In this document: piece by piece, positions 33,779 to 42,603 of the stretch
Layout: the number at the start of each line of letters is the position of its first letter
How positions within the stretch are numbered: the first letter of the stretch is position 1
Source: Buchananella felis
GTDB taxonomy: Bacteria; Actinomycetota; Actinomycetes; Actinomycetales; Actinomycetaceae
Reading direction: 5' to 3' (one strand)
NCBI RefSeq assembly: GCF_041380015.1
Contig: NZ_CP159978.1
DNA: 64,000 bases
Position numbers and translations under genes: made by a program
The notes under the pieces: model-generated
The model's input: only the letters and a program-made list of their open reading frames with translations
Database searches by the model: none
Told to the model about the DNA's origin: nothing

Positions 33779-35269
33779 CTAGCGCTTTCGGTACAGGCTC
33801 TTGGTGGCGTAGACCGGCTCGTTGGTGACCTGCACCCCGAGGGAGCGGAAGATGCCCTCGTCCACCGAGCCCAGGATCGTGGAGGTGTGGACGTCGCAGC
33901 CGCGCAGCTCGCCGAGGCAGGCCAGGGCGCGGCGGGCGTTGTCGTCGCCGTTGGCGGACACGGCCAGGGCGATCAGCACCTCGTCGGTGTGCAGGCGCGG
34001 GTTCTTCGAGCCCAGGTGCTTGGTCTTCAGGGTCTGGATCGGTTCGATGGAGGCCGGCGCCAGCAGGTCCACGCTCGCGTCGATCCCCGCCAGCCGCTTG
34101 AGCGCGTTCAGCAGCATGGCTGAGCAGGCGCCCAGCAGGGCGGAGGTCTTGCCGACCACGATCTCGCCGCTGGCCAGCTCGATGGCCGCGGCGGGCGCAT
34201 CCGTCTGCCGCGCCAGCTCCAGGCAGGGCCCCACCACCGGGCGGTCGTTGGTGCCGATCCCGAGCGAGCCCATCAGGAGGGCGATCTTGGTGGACTGGTC
34301 CGGCTCCACCTCGTCGCGGCGCTCCTGCACCAGGGCCTTGAAGTAGCGGCGGATCACCTCCTGCTTGGAGGCCTCGCGGCAGGCGTCGTCGTCGCTGATG
34401 CACAGCCCGGCCATGTTCACGCCCATGTCCGTGGGGGAGGCGTAGGGGGAGGCGCCCAGGATCTGCTCGAACAGGCGGCTGAGCACCGGGAAGATCTCGA
34501 TGTCGCGGTTGTAGTTGACCGTCTGCTCGCCGTGGGCGGCCAGGTGGAAGTGGTCGATCATGTTCATGTCGTCCAGGTCCGCCGTGGCGGCCTCGTAGGC
34601 CACGTTCACCGGGTGGTCCAGCGGCAGGTTCCAGATCGGGAAGGTCTCGAACTTCGCATACCCGGAGGAGATGCCGCGCACGTGGTCGTGGTAGAGCTGG
34701 GACAGGCAGGTGGCCATCTTGCCGGAGCCGGGGCCGGGGGCGGTGACCACCACCAGGTCGCGGCTGGTCTCCACGTACTCGTTGCGGCCGTAGCCCTCGG
34801 GGGAGACGATCCGGGCGACGTCGTGCGGGTAGCCGGCGATGGGGTAGTGCCGGTAGACGGGCAGGCCCAGCTTGATGAGCTTTAGCCTGAAGGCGGCGGC
34901 CTGCGGGTTGTCGTCGCTCCAGTGGGTGATCACCACGGAGCCGACGTGCAGGCCGTAGGCGCGAAACTCGTCCACGTGGCGCAGAACGTCGTCCTCGTAG
35001 GGGATGCCCAGGTCGGCGCGCACCTTGTTGCGGGCGAAGTCGGCGGCGTTGACCACCACCACGATCTCCACCTCGTCGGCCAGCTCGGCCAGCATGACGA
35101 TCTTGTTGTCCGGGGTGAAGCCCGGCAGTACGCGGGAGGCGTGCATGTCGTCTACCAGCTTGCCGCCGAACTCGAGGTAGAGCTTGCCGCCGAACTGGGC
35201 TCGCCTCTCGGCGATGTGGCGGGACTGCAATTCGAGGTACTTCTCGCGGTCGAAGCCGATCCGGTGCAT
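33779..35269 (-). CDS. DUF1846 domain-containing protein
   Basis: A 496-residue cytoplasmic protein of the DUF1846 family, known structurally but without an assigned reaction. Recognisable parts are IGFDREKYLELQSRHI at the start, LYLEFGGKL, VHVGPASW-unrelated hydrophilic core segments, VVVTAPGPGSGKMATCLSQLYHD (a P-loop-like glycine stretch near residue 185), and AIELASGEIVVGKTSALLGACSAMLLN near the C terminus. The ATG at 35269 sits behind GGGAGGAA and is preferred over a start at 35293. It is a single-gene unit; neighbours give no functional clue. Confidence 0.9.
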   Translation of the reverse strand: MHRIGFDREKYLELQSRHIAERRAQFGGKLYLEFGGKLVDDMHASRVLPGFTPDNKIVMLAELADEVEIVVVVNAADFARNKVRADLGIPYEDDVLRHVDEFRAYGLHVGSVVITHWSDDNPQAAAFRLKLIKLGLPVYRHYPIAGYPHDVARIVSPEGYGRNEYVETSRDLVVVTAPGPGSGKMATCLSQLYHDHVRGISSGYAKFETFPIWNLPLDHPVNVAYEAATADLDDMNMIDHFHLAAHGEQTVNYNRDIEIFPVLSRLFEQILGASPYASPTDMGVNMAGLCISDDDACREASKQEVIRRYFKALVQERRDEVEPDQSTKIALLMGSLGIGTNDRPVVGPCLELARQTDAPAAAIELASGEIVVGKTSALLGACSAMLLNALKRLAGIDASVDLLAPASIEPIQTLKTKHLGSKNPRLHTDEVLIALAVSANGDDNARRALACLGELRGCDVHTSTILGSVDEGIFRSLGVQVTNEPVYATKSLYRKR

Positions 35270-35387
35270 TCTTCCTCCCGTCGCTGGCGTCACCGCTCCC
35301 GCCGAGGGGCGGCGGGAAACGCCACCGCAGAATTGTAGCCAGCCTGGCGCGCTGGAAAGCCGCCGCGCCCCTGTGGCGGTGGACGCG

Positions 35388-36071
35388 CTAGCGGCGCATC
35401 AACCCGGCCTCGTAGGCGCGCACCACGGCCTGCACGCGGTCGCGCACCTCCAGTTTGGCCAGCACGTTGCCCACGTGGGTCTTGATGGTGGTGGAGGAGA
35501 GCACCAGGTGCTCGGCGATCTCGGCGTTGCTCATGCCCTGGGCGATCAGTTCCAGCACCTCGCGCTCGCGGGCGGTGAGGGACTCGATGCCCGGGTCCAC
35601 GGTGGGGCCGCCGTCCGCGCCCTGCTCGGCGTGGCTGGGCAGCTGGCCGGCGAACATCTCCAGCATTCGGCGGGTGACGCGCGGGGAGACCACGGCCTCG
35701 CCGCTGGCGACGGTGCGGATGGCCTCGGCCAGTTCTGCCGGGCGGGTGTCCTTCAGCAGGAAGCCGGAGGCGCCGGCGCGCAGGCCGGCGAACGCGTACT
35801 CGTCCAGGTCGAAGGTGGTCAGGATGAGCACCTTGGTGGTGGGGAACTCGGCGGCGATCTGGGCGGTGGCGTCGATGCCGTTCATGCCGGGCATGCGCAC
35901 GTCCATCAGCACCACGTCGGGGCGCAGCGAGCGGACCATGGAGATGGCGGTGGCGCCGTCTGCGGCCTCGCCGATCACCTCGATGCCGTCCTCGGCGTCC
36001 AGGACCATGCGAAAGCCCATGCGCATGAGTGACTGGTCGTCCACCAATAGCACGGTGATGTTCTCAGTCAT
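35388..36071 (-). CDS. LuxR/NarL-family response regulator
   Basis: A 227-residue two-component regulator. The receiver domain (about 5-120) has the acidic pair DD11-12, phosphoacceptor D57 in VVLMDVRMPG and the lysine in GFLLKD. The C-terminal part (about 160-222) is a LuxR-type helix-turn-helix (LTAREREVLELIAQGMSNAEIAEHL). Its ATG overlaps the stop of the histidine kinase gene, so the pair is one operon. With an ABC exporter pair immediately upstream on the same strand, it probably controls export or envelope stress; that is inference from context. Confidence 0.95.
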   Translation of the reverse strand: MTENITVLLVDDQSLMRMGFRMVLDAEDGIEVIGEAADGATAISMVRSLRPDVVLMDVRMPGMNGIDATAQIAAEFPTTKVLILTTFDLDEYAFAGLRAGASGFLLKDTRPAELAEAIRTVASGEAVVSPRVTRRMLEMFAGQLPSHAEQGADGGPTVDPGIESLTAREREVLELIAQGMSNAEIAEHLVLSSTTIKTHVGNVLAKLEVRDRVQAVVRAYEAGLMRR

Positions 36072-37828
36072 CGCGGCATCATCCACGGGGTAACCTCGCT
36101 CTCGGCTTCGTTCCAGTGCATTATCGCGTTTACTTGCCAGCCGCCCTCGACCGGTCCAGCCTGCACACGTCCACGATAGACGGCTGCGCGCTCCTGCATC
36201 CCCACTAGGCCCTTGCCGGACCCGCGCATTGGGGTGGTTCCGGTGCCGGTCGCGTTGCGGACGGTGAGTTCCACGGTGCCGGTGGTGCGGGCCAGGCGCA
36301 CCAGGATGTCCGGGCTGGTGGGGGCGTAGCGCAGGATGTTGGTCAGGGCCTCCTGGGTGATTCGGTAGAGGGCAAGCTGGAGGCCCTTGTCCTCGGGCAG
36401 GGGGCCGCCGCTGCGTTCGAAGCGCACGGGCAGGCCGGTGCCCCGGAACTGGGAGACCAGCTCGGCGAGGTCGTTCTCGGCGGGTGCCGGCCCCAGCGGG
36501 ACGTCGGTGTCCGGTTGTTGGCCCAGGATGACGGCATGCTCCTGCTGGTTGGCCCGCTCCAGGATCGCCTGGTTTGCTTCGAGGCGCTGCTTGGACGACG
36601 TCTCGCCGGCCAGTTTCTCCCCGAGGCGGGCAAAGAGGCCGCCTATGCCCGGACGACGCTTCGCGGCAGCCGGCCCGGGCAGGGAGGCGGACAGCGTGGC
36701 CAGTGCCTCCGATTGGGCCAACTGGGTGGCAACTGGGGTGGTGGGGGCGCCCCGGGTGGCACCGCCAGCTGTCACGGTGGGGGCACCGCCCGCGCCGGGA
36801 GCGGCGCCAGTCCCGCCGCCCGCGATAGGGGCGGGTTGGGTGGTGGGCGTTAGCGCGGGGCGGGAAGTGCTGGGGGTGGCGGGCGCGGCAACGTCGGCCA
36901 TCACGGGGGAGGGGGCGGTGGCGGGCTCGGTGCGCAGCACGCCGACCAGGCGGCGGGTGTCGGCCAGGGCGGCGCGGCCGGTGGAGGAGAGCTGCTCGAT
37001 CGCGGTGGCCGCCATCTTCGGATTGCGTTCCAGGTTGGCGGCGGCGCCGTCGGCCATCGTCACGATGATCGCCAGGGAGTGGGCCAGGACGTCGTGCATC
37101 TCGCGGGCGATGCGGGTGCGCTCCGCAGAGACGGCTAGCTGTTCGCGCTGGTCGCGCTCCAGGGCCAGGCGGGCGGCCAGGTGCTCCAACTGCAGCATGC
37201 GTAGTCGCTGCAGGCGCACGGATACGCCCAGCAGGGTGACGATGATTAGCGACATGGCGTACAGCAGCACCACGAACACGGTGGCCTTGGGGGTGTACTC
37301 GCGCAGGTAGGTGTCGATGGCGTACAGGCCGATCGCGAAGGCCGTGGCCGTCCAGGTCACCGCCAAGCGGTAGAGGGTGGCCACCGTGAACAGGGCGAGC
37401 GCCACCGCGCACAAGCTGATCAGGAAGGAATCGGGGCCCAGCGCGGAGGAGACCCACGGGCGGGGCAGCTCCTGCTGCGTGAGGCGGGAAACCAGGTCCA
37501 CCACCACGGGCGGGATGGTGGTGGCCGCCAGCGCCACCAGCGGCAGCGTGCGGCGGATCGCCACGGCCAGCACGTAGGTCAGGATCAGGGCCAGATCTGC
37601 GGCCGGGTGGCTGTGTGCGGTGCCCTCCCCGCCCACGAACGGGGCGGAGGAGAACGACCACACCACCGCAGCCAACAGGGCGAAGCCCAGCGTCGTGACG
37701 GCGTCGGTCAGGGCCGCGTTGGCCGTCAGGCGCGAGAACCAGGTGTAGGCCTGGCTGGGCCAAGCTGCCGAGGCCGGGTCGGGGGCGGTCAACCAGCGCG
37801 GAATCTTCACTCTCACAGCCCTAATCAT
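36068..37828 (-). CDS. sensor histidine kinase, HisKA_3 family
   Basis: A 586-residue membrane kinase. Residues about 40-200 contain five or six hydrophobic helices. The dimerisation/phosphoacceptor helix has H245 in RTRIAREMHDVLAHSLA. Between it and the ATPase domain lies an unusual insertion (about 303-450), mostly Pro/Ala/Gly/Thr-rich and ending in a charged stretch. The ATPase domain has LYRITQEALTNILRYA (N-box, N497) and GSGKGLVGMQERA (G-box). It partners the response regulator through a four-base overlap. The insertion includes a copy of the dispersed motif. The start could instead be a GTG at 37816 or 37810. Confidence 0.92.
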   Translation of the reverse strand: MIRAVRVKIPRWLTAPDPASAAWPSQAYTWFSRLTANAALTDAVTTLGFALLAAVVWSFSSAPFVGGEGTAHSHPAADLALILTYVLAVAIRRTLPLVALAATTIPPVVVDLVSRLTQQELPRPWVSSALGPDSFLISLCAVALALFTVATLYRLAVTWTATAFAIGLYAIDTYLREYTPKATVFVVLLYAMSLIIVTLLGVSVRLQRLRMLQLEHLAARLALERDQREQLAVSAERTRIAREMHDVLAHSLAIIVTMADGAAANLERNPKMAATAIEQLSSTGRAALADTRRLVGVLRTEPATAPSPVMADVAAPATPSTSRPALTPTTQPAPIAGGGTGAAPGAGGAPTVTAGGATRGAPTTPVATQLAQSEALATLSASLPGPAAAKRRPGIGGLFARLGEKLAGETSSKQRLEANQAILERANQQEHAVILGQQPDTDVPLGPAPAENDLAELVSQFRGTGLPVRFERSGGPLPEDKGLQLALYRITQEALTNILRYAPTSPDILVRLARTTGTVELTVRNATGTGTTPMRGSGKGLVGMQERAAVYRGRVQAGPVEGGWQVNAIMHWNEAESEVTPWMMPR

Positions 37829-37966
37829 GCGGCCCGGCCGGGCGCTTTCGCACCCGGCCAGGCCAGCTTGCCTATCCAAGCGCGCAGGTTACGCGCCCGG
37901 GTTCCGCTTGGGGCAGGCGGCGGGCCCCGTTCGCCCGGGTTGGGCGGTAGGGCCCCTTTGCCTGGC

Positions 37967-38848
37967 TCAGGCGTCGCGGCGCTTGAACAGGATCGCGCCG
38001 GTGATCAGGGGCACCAGCACCCAGACCAGCAGGATCAGCAGGTTCTTGCCCACGCTTTCGCCGGCGATCATCGACATGCCGGCGTTGGCGGGCAGGTACT
38101 TGTCTAGCTTGCCCAGCGGCTCCCAGATGCGAGCCAGGAAGATGCCGGCGATCTGCAGGGCGATGATGAGCACGAACAGCTCCACCGCGACAACGGTGAT
38201 GGCGCCCGCAGTGTGACGCAGCAGGAAGCCCAGGCCGGCGCCCATCATCGCCATCAGCAGGTGGAACAGGGCGGTCAGCAGCACGGTCTTGAGCGTGCCG
38301 GTGGTGAAGACCTCGATGTCACGGCTAGAGAGGAACAGGTGGAGGAACGGCAGCGTGAGCAGGTTGCCCACCAGGGAGATCAGCGTGGCGGAGACGCTGA
38401 CCACCAGCACCTTGGCGGTGGACACCGGCCAGCGGCTGGGCACGGCCGCCAGGGTGGAACGGATCTGGCCGGTGGAGTACTCCGTGGTGACCGCCAGCAC
38501 GCCCAGGGCGGCGGTGATCATCGCGACGAAGTAGGCCGGCAGCGAGAAGACGGCGCTGAGCATCGCCGGCGAGGCAGACATGTCAGCATCCAGCTGCGTG
38601 ATGCCGAAGCCCATCAGCGAGCCCAAACCAATGGTTAGGACGATGCAGATGGCCGCCACCCAGTAGGTGGAGCGCAGGGACCACAGCTTGATGCGCTCGG
38701 AGCGCAGCACGCTGAACAGGCTCACGTTGGAGGTGCCGACTGCGCGCACGCGCTGCGCCGGGGCGGGCATGACCGGGGCGCCGTTGGCGGGCATGACCGG
38801 GGCGCCGGGGTGCATCGCGGGGCTTGCGGCGGGGGTGGGGGTGCTCAT
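37967..38848 (-). CDS. ABC transporter permease (ABC-2 type)
   Basis: A 293-residue membrane protein with six hydrophobic helices after a Pro/Ala/Met-rich N terminus that contains a short internal repeat (PGAPVMPANGAPVMPAP). The segment SVLRSERIKLWSLRSTYWV and VTTEYSTGQIRSTLAAVP are typical of ABC-2 exporters next to BcrA-like ATPases. Its ATG overlaps the stop of the ATPase gene. Together they form an exporter, possibly for antimicrobial peptides or lipids; substrate unknown. A two-component system follows 140 bases downstream on the same strand. Confidence 0.92.
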   Translation of the reverse strand: MSTPTPAASPAMHPGAPVMPANGAPVMPAPAQRVRAVGTSNVSLFSVLRSERIKLWSLRSTYWVAAICIVLTIGLGSLMGFGITQLDADMSASPAMLSAVFSLPAYFVAMITAALGVLAVTTEYSTGQIRSTLAAVPSRWPVSTAKVLVVSVSATLISLVGNLLTLPFLHLFLSSRDIEVFTTGTLKTVLLTALFHLLMAMMGAGLGFLLRHTAGAITVVAVELFVLIIALQIAGIFLARIWEPLGKLDKYLPANAGMSMIAGESVGKNLLILLVWVLVPLITGAILFKRRDA

Positions 38849-39765
38849 CGGGTCTCTCCCATCTTCACAGTGCGGTACTCGACCTGGTCCGCGGTCAATG
38901 TCAGGTAGGCGTCCTCCAGGGAGGCCTTCAGGGTGGTCAGCTCGTGCAGGGCAAGACCGTGCTGGGCGGCAAGCTCGCCCACGGCGGCGGCGTCCACTCC
39001 GGTGATGCGCAGGGTGCCGTCGCCGCTGTTGGAGACGGTGGCCCCGCTGTTGGCCAGGAGCTGGCCCAGCTCGCCCAGGCGCGGGGAGCGCACCTGCACG
39101 GAGGTGCTGGTCACGGCGGCGATCACGTCGTCCACCGGGCCCTGGGTGAGGATGCGTCCCTTGCCGATCACCAGCAGGTGGTCTGCGGTCTGGGCCATCT
39201 CGCTCATGAGGTGGGAGGAGACGAAGACGGTGCGTCCCTCGGCCGCCAGCGAGCGGCACATCTCACGCACCCAGCGCACGCCCTCGGGGTCAAGGCCGTT
39301 AACCGGCTCGTCGAAGATCAGCACCTGCGGGTCACCCAGCAGCGCTGCGGCGATGCCCAGGCGCTGCCCCATGCCCAGGGAGAAGCCGCCGGCGCGCTTC
39401 TTGGCGACCTCGGTCAGGCCGGTGATGGCCAGGACCTCGTCGACCCGGCGGGCGGGGATGTTGTTGGAGGCGGCCAGCGCACGCAGGTGCGAGCGGGCGC
39501 TGCGGCCGGGGTGGATGCCCTTGGCGTCCAGCAGCGCGCCCACCTGCTGGGCGGGGTTCTTGTGCTGCTGGAAAGGCTTGCCGTTGACGGTAACGGTGCC
39601 GGCGGTGGGGGAGTCCAGTCCCATGATCATGCGCATGGTGGTGGACTTGCCCGCGCCGTTGGGGCCCAGGAAGCCGGTGACGCACCCGGCTGGAATGGTG
39701 AAACTGACGTTGTCTACGGCGAGCTTGCTGCCGTAACGCTTGGTAAGGCCCTCTGCCTGAATCAT
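38845..39765 (-). CDS. ABC transporter ATP-binding protein (BcrA-like)
   Basis: A 306-residue ATPase: Walker A GPNGAGKST at 34-42, signature FSLGMGQRL at about 128-135, Walker B VLIFDEP at about 148-154, and SSHLMSEMAQTAD with the switch histidine. A C-terminal extension (about 215-306) is typical of the bacitracin-resistance-type exporters. The ATG follows GAAAGGAG. It overlaps the permease gene by four bases. A promoter should lie in 39766-39964, shared divergently with the next gene. Confidence 0.95.
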   Translation of the reverse strand: MIQAEGLTKRYGSKLAVDNVSFTIPAGCVTGFLGPNGAGKSTTMRMIMGLDSPTAGTVTVNGKPFQQHKNPAQQVGALLDAKGIHPGRSARSHLRALAASNNIPARRVDEVLAITGLTEVAKKRAGGFSLGMGQRLGIAAALLGDPQVLIFDEPVNGLDPEGVRWVREMCRSLAAEGRTVFVSSHLMSEMAQTADHLLVIGKGRILTQGPVDDVIAAVTSTSVQVRSPRLGELGQLLANSGATVSNSGDGTLRITGVDAAAVGELAAQHGLALHELTTLKASLEDAYLTLTADQVEYRTVKMGETR

Positions 39766-39964
39766 TGTGGCTCCTTTCGGCTGCATCCAGGTTACGGCGA
39801 GGGCATCTGGCTCCCCTTCGACCGTGTGGTTGAAGTTGGAGCGGCGGGCTCGTGCGCTGTTCCGGGGTGGGACTCGTCCGCTGGTATGAGTTGGGTGCTG
39901 CCTACTGTGCTAGCGCCCCGCCGCCTTGTTACCGTTGGGGCAGATCTAGAACACAGGAGGGGTA

Positions 39965-40972
39965 ATGACTAACCCGGTGCTGTCTAACAGCAGGATCTTT
40001 GGCGACAAGGCGCCCAGCCAGCCCGTGGCCGCGCAGGCGACGAATCAGGGCCAGTGGGCGCAGTATCAGGCCCCGGCGGGCTACCAGCAGCAGGGCGGCT
40101 TCCCTGCTCAGCCCAGCTACGGCGCGCCGGTGCAGGGTGGCTACCAGGGGCAGCCGGGCTACGGCGCCCAGCAGGGCGTGCCGGGGTACGCGCAGCCGGC
40201 GATGGACGCGCACGCGGCCTACGCCGCGCAGCAGGCGGCTCAGCCCTACGCGGCCCAGCCCTACCTGGGGGCGCCGGCGTACGGCGCGCAGGCCGCGATG
40301 ACCTACGAGGACGTCACGATGCGCACGGGCATGGCCCTGGGCGTCGTGGTGGTGGGTGCGGCGATCTCCTGGTCCCTGCTGGGCACCGGGATCGGCTACA
40401 CCCTGATGATCGTCGGCTTGTTCGCGGGCATCGCCCTGGGTCTGGTGAACGCGTTCAAGCGCGAGCCCTCCCCGGCGCTGATCCTGTCTTACGCCGCGGC
40501 TGAGGGCCTGTTCCTGGGTGGTCTGTCCGCCTTCTTCGAGGCGACCTACCCGGGCGTGGTGATGCAGGCGGTGCTGGCCACGGTGATCACGTTCTCCGCG
40601 ACGCTGCTGCTCTACCGCTCGGGCAAGGTGCGCGTCACCCCGAAGTTCCAGCGCTTCATGCTCATCGCGCTGATTTCGTACGCCGCTTTCTCCCTGGTCA
40701 ACATGCTGCTGGTCTTCACCGGCGCGATCCAGAGCCCGTGGGGCGTGCGCGGCATCGAGGTCATGGGCGTCCCGCTGGGCATCCTGGTCGGTGCGGCGGC
40801 GGTGCTGCTGGCGGTGTTCTCGCTCATCATGGACTTCGAGGCCATCGGCAAGGGCGTGGCGACCGGGGCTCCGCGCAAGTACGCGTGGAGCGCCGCCTTC
40901 GGCCTGCTGGTGACCCTGATCTGGCTCTACGTGGAGTTCCTGCGCATCCTGGCGATCTTGCGGGATAACTGA
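39965..40972 (+). CDS. Bax inhibitor-1/YccA-like membrane protein
   Basis: A 335-residue protein. The N-terminal 110 residues are cytoplasmic and low-complexity, built from Gln/Gly/Tyr/Ala/Pro repeats (GYQQQGG, QGGYQGQPGYG, PYAAQPY). Seven hydrophobic helices follow from MTYEDVTMRTGMALGVVVVG to the C terminus (ALILSYAAAEGLFLGGLSAFFE; ALISYAAFSLVNML; FSLIMDFEAI; WLYVEFLRILAILRDN), which is the actinobacterial Bax inhibitor-1/YccA pattern. An ACAGGAGGGG ribosome binding site lies just before the ATG. Role unknown, possibly a stress-related ion channel by family analogy. Confidence 0.9.
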   Translation: MTNPVLSNSRIFGDKAPSQPVAAQATNQGQWAQYQAPAGYQQQGGFPAQPSYGAPVQGGYQGQPGYGAQQGVPGYAQPAMDAHAAYAAQQAAQPYAAQPYLGAPAYGAQAAMTYEDVTMRTGMALGVVVVGAAISWSLLGTGIGYTLMIVGLFAGIALGLVNAFKREPSPALILSYAAAEGLFLGGLSAFFEATYPGVVMQAVLATVITFSATLLLYRSGKVRVTPKFQRFMLIALISYAAFSLVNMLLVFTGAIQSPWGVRGIEVMGVPLGILVGAAAVLLAVFSLIMDFEAIGKGVATGAPRKYAWSAAFGLLVTLIWLYVEFLRILAILRDN

Positions 40973-40992
40973 GTCTTCGCGTAGTCCCGGCT

Positions 40993-41024
40993 ACCGGGGA
41001 GGGCCGCTCGCGGCCCTCCCCGGT
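40993..41024 (+). terminator. terminator after the Bax-inhibitor-like gene
   Basis: 15-bp perfect stem (40993-41007 with 41010-41024, ACCGGGGAGGGCCGC and complement) with a tight loop, followed by GCTTCGTTCC. Confidence 0.8.
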
Positions 41025-41140
41025 GCTTCGTTCCGGGCCAGCCCCGGCGTGCGGCGTCGCGCGCAGCGGGGGCTGGAATGGCCCATAATCGATCTATCGC
41101 GCCGGGCAGTGGATCTGGCGCCCCACGACCTAGGAGCACA

Positions 41141-41542
41141 ATGAGCACCAACATCACCGTTGCCGGCGAGTACGGCACCAAGCCCGCCCTGTCCTTCCCC
41201 GCCGGTCCGGCCCCGGAGGGCCTGCAGGTCGAGGTCCTGAAGGAGGGCGCGGGCGCCGTGGTCGAGGCCGGCGACACGATCGTCTGCCACTACCTGGGCC
41301 AGACCTGGGCCGGCAAGGTCTTCGACAACTCCTTCGACCGTGGCCAGCCCCTTTCCTTCATGATCGGCGTGGGCCAGGTCATTCGCGGCTGGGACGACGG
41401 CCTGGTGGGTCAGCGCGTCGGCTCCCGCGTGCTGCTGTCCATCCCGGCCGAGCTGGGTTACGGCGAGCGCGGCGTGCCGCAGGCCGGCATCGCCGGCGGT
41501 GCGACCCTGGTGTTCGTCACCGACATCGTGGGCGTGCTCTGA
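41141..41542 (+). CDS. FKBP-type peptidyl-prolyl cis-trans isomerase
   Basis: A 133-residue cytoplasmic rotamase without signal peptide. The FKBP fold is clear: VEAGDTIVCHYLGQTWAGKVFDNSFDRGQPLSFMIGVGQVIRGWDDGL includes the active-site Tyr, Phe-Asp, Phe, Val-Ile and Trp; LLSIPAELGYGERG and ATLVFVTDIVGV complete it. The ATG at 41141 has AGGAG at 41132-41136 and is preferred over an upstream start at 41078. It lies alone between a terminator and the S10 leader. Confidence 0.95.
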   Translation: MSTNITVAGEYGTKPALSFPAGPAPEGLQVEVLKEGAGAVVEAGDTIVCHYLGQTWAGKVFDNSFDRGQPLSFMIGVGQVIRGWDDGLVGQRVGSRVLLSIPAELGYGERGVPQAGIAGGATLVFVTDIVGVL

Positions 41543-42284
41543 CGCCCTCCAGCTAGACGCGGGCGCTCTAGGCGGCCGGACGGCTGCCGCTGACACCCGC
41601 TTTCGCCCCCGGCGTGGCCGTCCCTGGTGAGGCCGCGCCGGGGGTTCCCGTTGCCCGACGTCCCTCCCGCCGCCCCGATCAACGCCCGCCCGGGCAGCGG
41701 CCCCGCTCCGGTTGGCAAGCGGCCACCAATGTGACGTTGCCGCCAGAGCCGCGCGGCGGGAGGGCGACGTCGGCCACCACAGACCCCCGCACTCGGGCGT
41801 GTCGCCGCGAACCGGCAAATTCGCGCCATTGCGCGCCTCCCGCTCCAATTCGACCGTCCCACCCGGCCCCCGCACTCGGGCGTGTCATAGAGGGGGCGCG
41901 GGTGAAAACCGCGCAAATTCGCCAAAACCACGTGAGGCGGCTCACCGGCCGGGCGGCCACACTCGGCTTGCGCGGTGCCGGGCAGGCCTTGCTAGAGTTG
42001 CCGGGCCGGAAAGGGGCGTGAGGCGCCGGGCTGCGCATCGCTGTAGCTCACCTCACTACCCGAGTTGTGCAAAAGGGCTGGATTCCCAAGCCCCTCGTGT
42101 GACAAAATTGTCCGGTTGCCTGATTTAGCTTCAGGTTTCATATAGACGTCCGGGCCTCGGGTTTCCCCGAGGACACAGGATTTCGGCCCCGCCACCAGGT
42201 GAAGCAACTGGCGGACGCAGCTTCTCAGTTGCGACACGCGCGGATGCGGGGGCCGGCTGGTAAGTAGAGAGGTAGATCGACGCC
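41543..42284. other. long intergenic region and leader of the S10 operon
   Basis: About 740 bp without a gene. The first part is GC-rich, with dispersed-motif copies near 41721-41744 (minus, partial) and 41755-41779 and a 20-bp direct repeat (CCCCCGCACTCGGGCGTGTC at 41784 and 41867). From about 41950 it becomes a leader: candidate -10 boxes TAGAGT (41993-41998) and TATAGA (42141-42146), an inverted repeat GACAA-AA-TTGTC (42101-42112), a 7-bp hairpin CCTCGGG/CCCGAGG (42155-42172) and GCAACTG/CAGTTGC (42204-42232) shortly before rpsJ. In other bacteria the S10 leader mediates feedback by L4; whether these do is unknown. Confidence 0.6.
42116..42146 (+). promoter_or_regulatory. candidate promoter of the S10 operon
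   Basis: TTGCCT (42116-42121) and TATAGA (42141-42146) separated by 19 bp, in the only AT-rich stretch near rpsJ. The spacing is longer than ideal; a second pair TTGCGC/TAGAGT at 41968-41998 also has 19 bp. Confidence 0.4.
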
Positions 42285-42593
42285 ATGGCGGAACAGAAGA
42301 TCCGCATCCGGCTCAAGTCGTACGACCACGAGGTCATCGACAGCTCGGCGCGCAAGATCGTCGAGACGGTAACCCGCGCGGGCGCGCGAGTCGTGGGCCC
42401 GGTGCCGCTGCCGACCGAGAAGAACGTGTTCGTTGTTATTCGGTCGCCGCACAAGTACAAGGACAGCCGTGAGCACTTCGAGCAGAGGACTCACAAGCGG
42501 CTGATCGACATCATCGAACCGACGCCGAAGGCCGTCGACTCGCTCATGCGTCTCGACCTGCCGGCTGAGGTCAACATCGAGATCAAGCTCTGA
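42285..42593 (+). CDS. rpsJ: 30S ribosomal protein S10
   Basis: A 102-residue protein of the 30S head, also the NusE antitermination factor. It reads MAEQKIRIRLKSYDHEVID, TRAGARVVGPVPLPTEKN and SPHKYKDSREHFEQRTHKR, all diagnostic. First gene of an unbroken S10 operon. In most actinobacteria the str operon ends with tuf just upstream, but here an FKBP gene and a long leader precede it. Confidence 0.99.
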   Translation: MAEQKIRIRLKSYDHEVIDSSARKIVETVTRAGARVVGPVPLPTEKNVFVVIRSPHKYKDSREHFEQRTHKRLIDIIEPTPKAVDSLMRLDLPAEVNIEIKL

Positions 42594-42603
42594 GGACTCC
42601 GAT

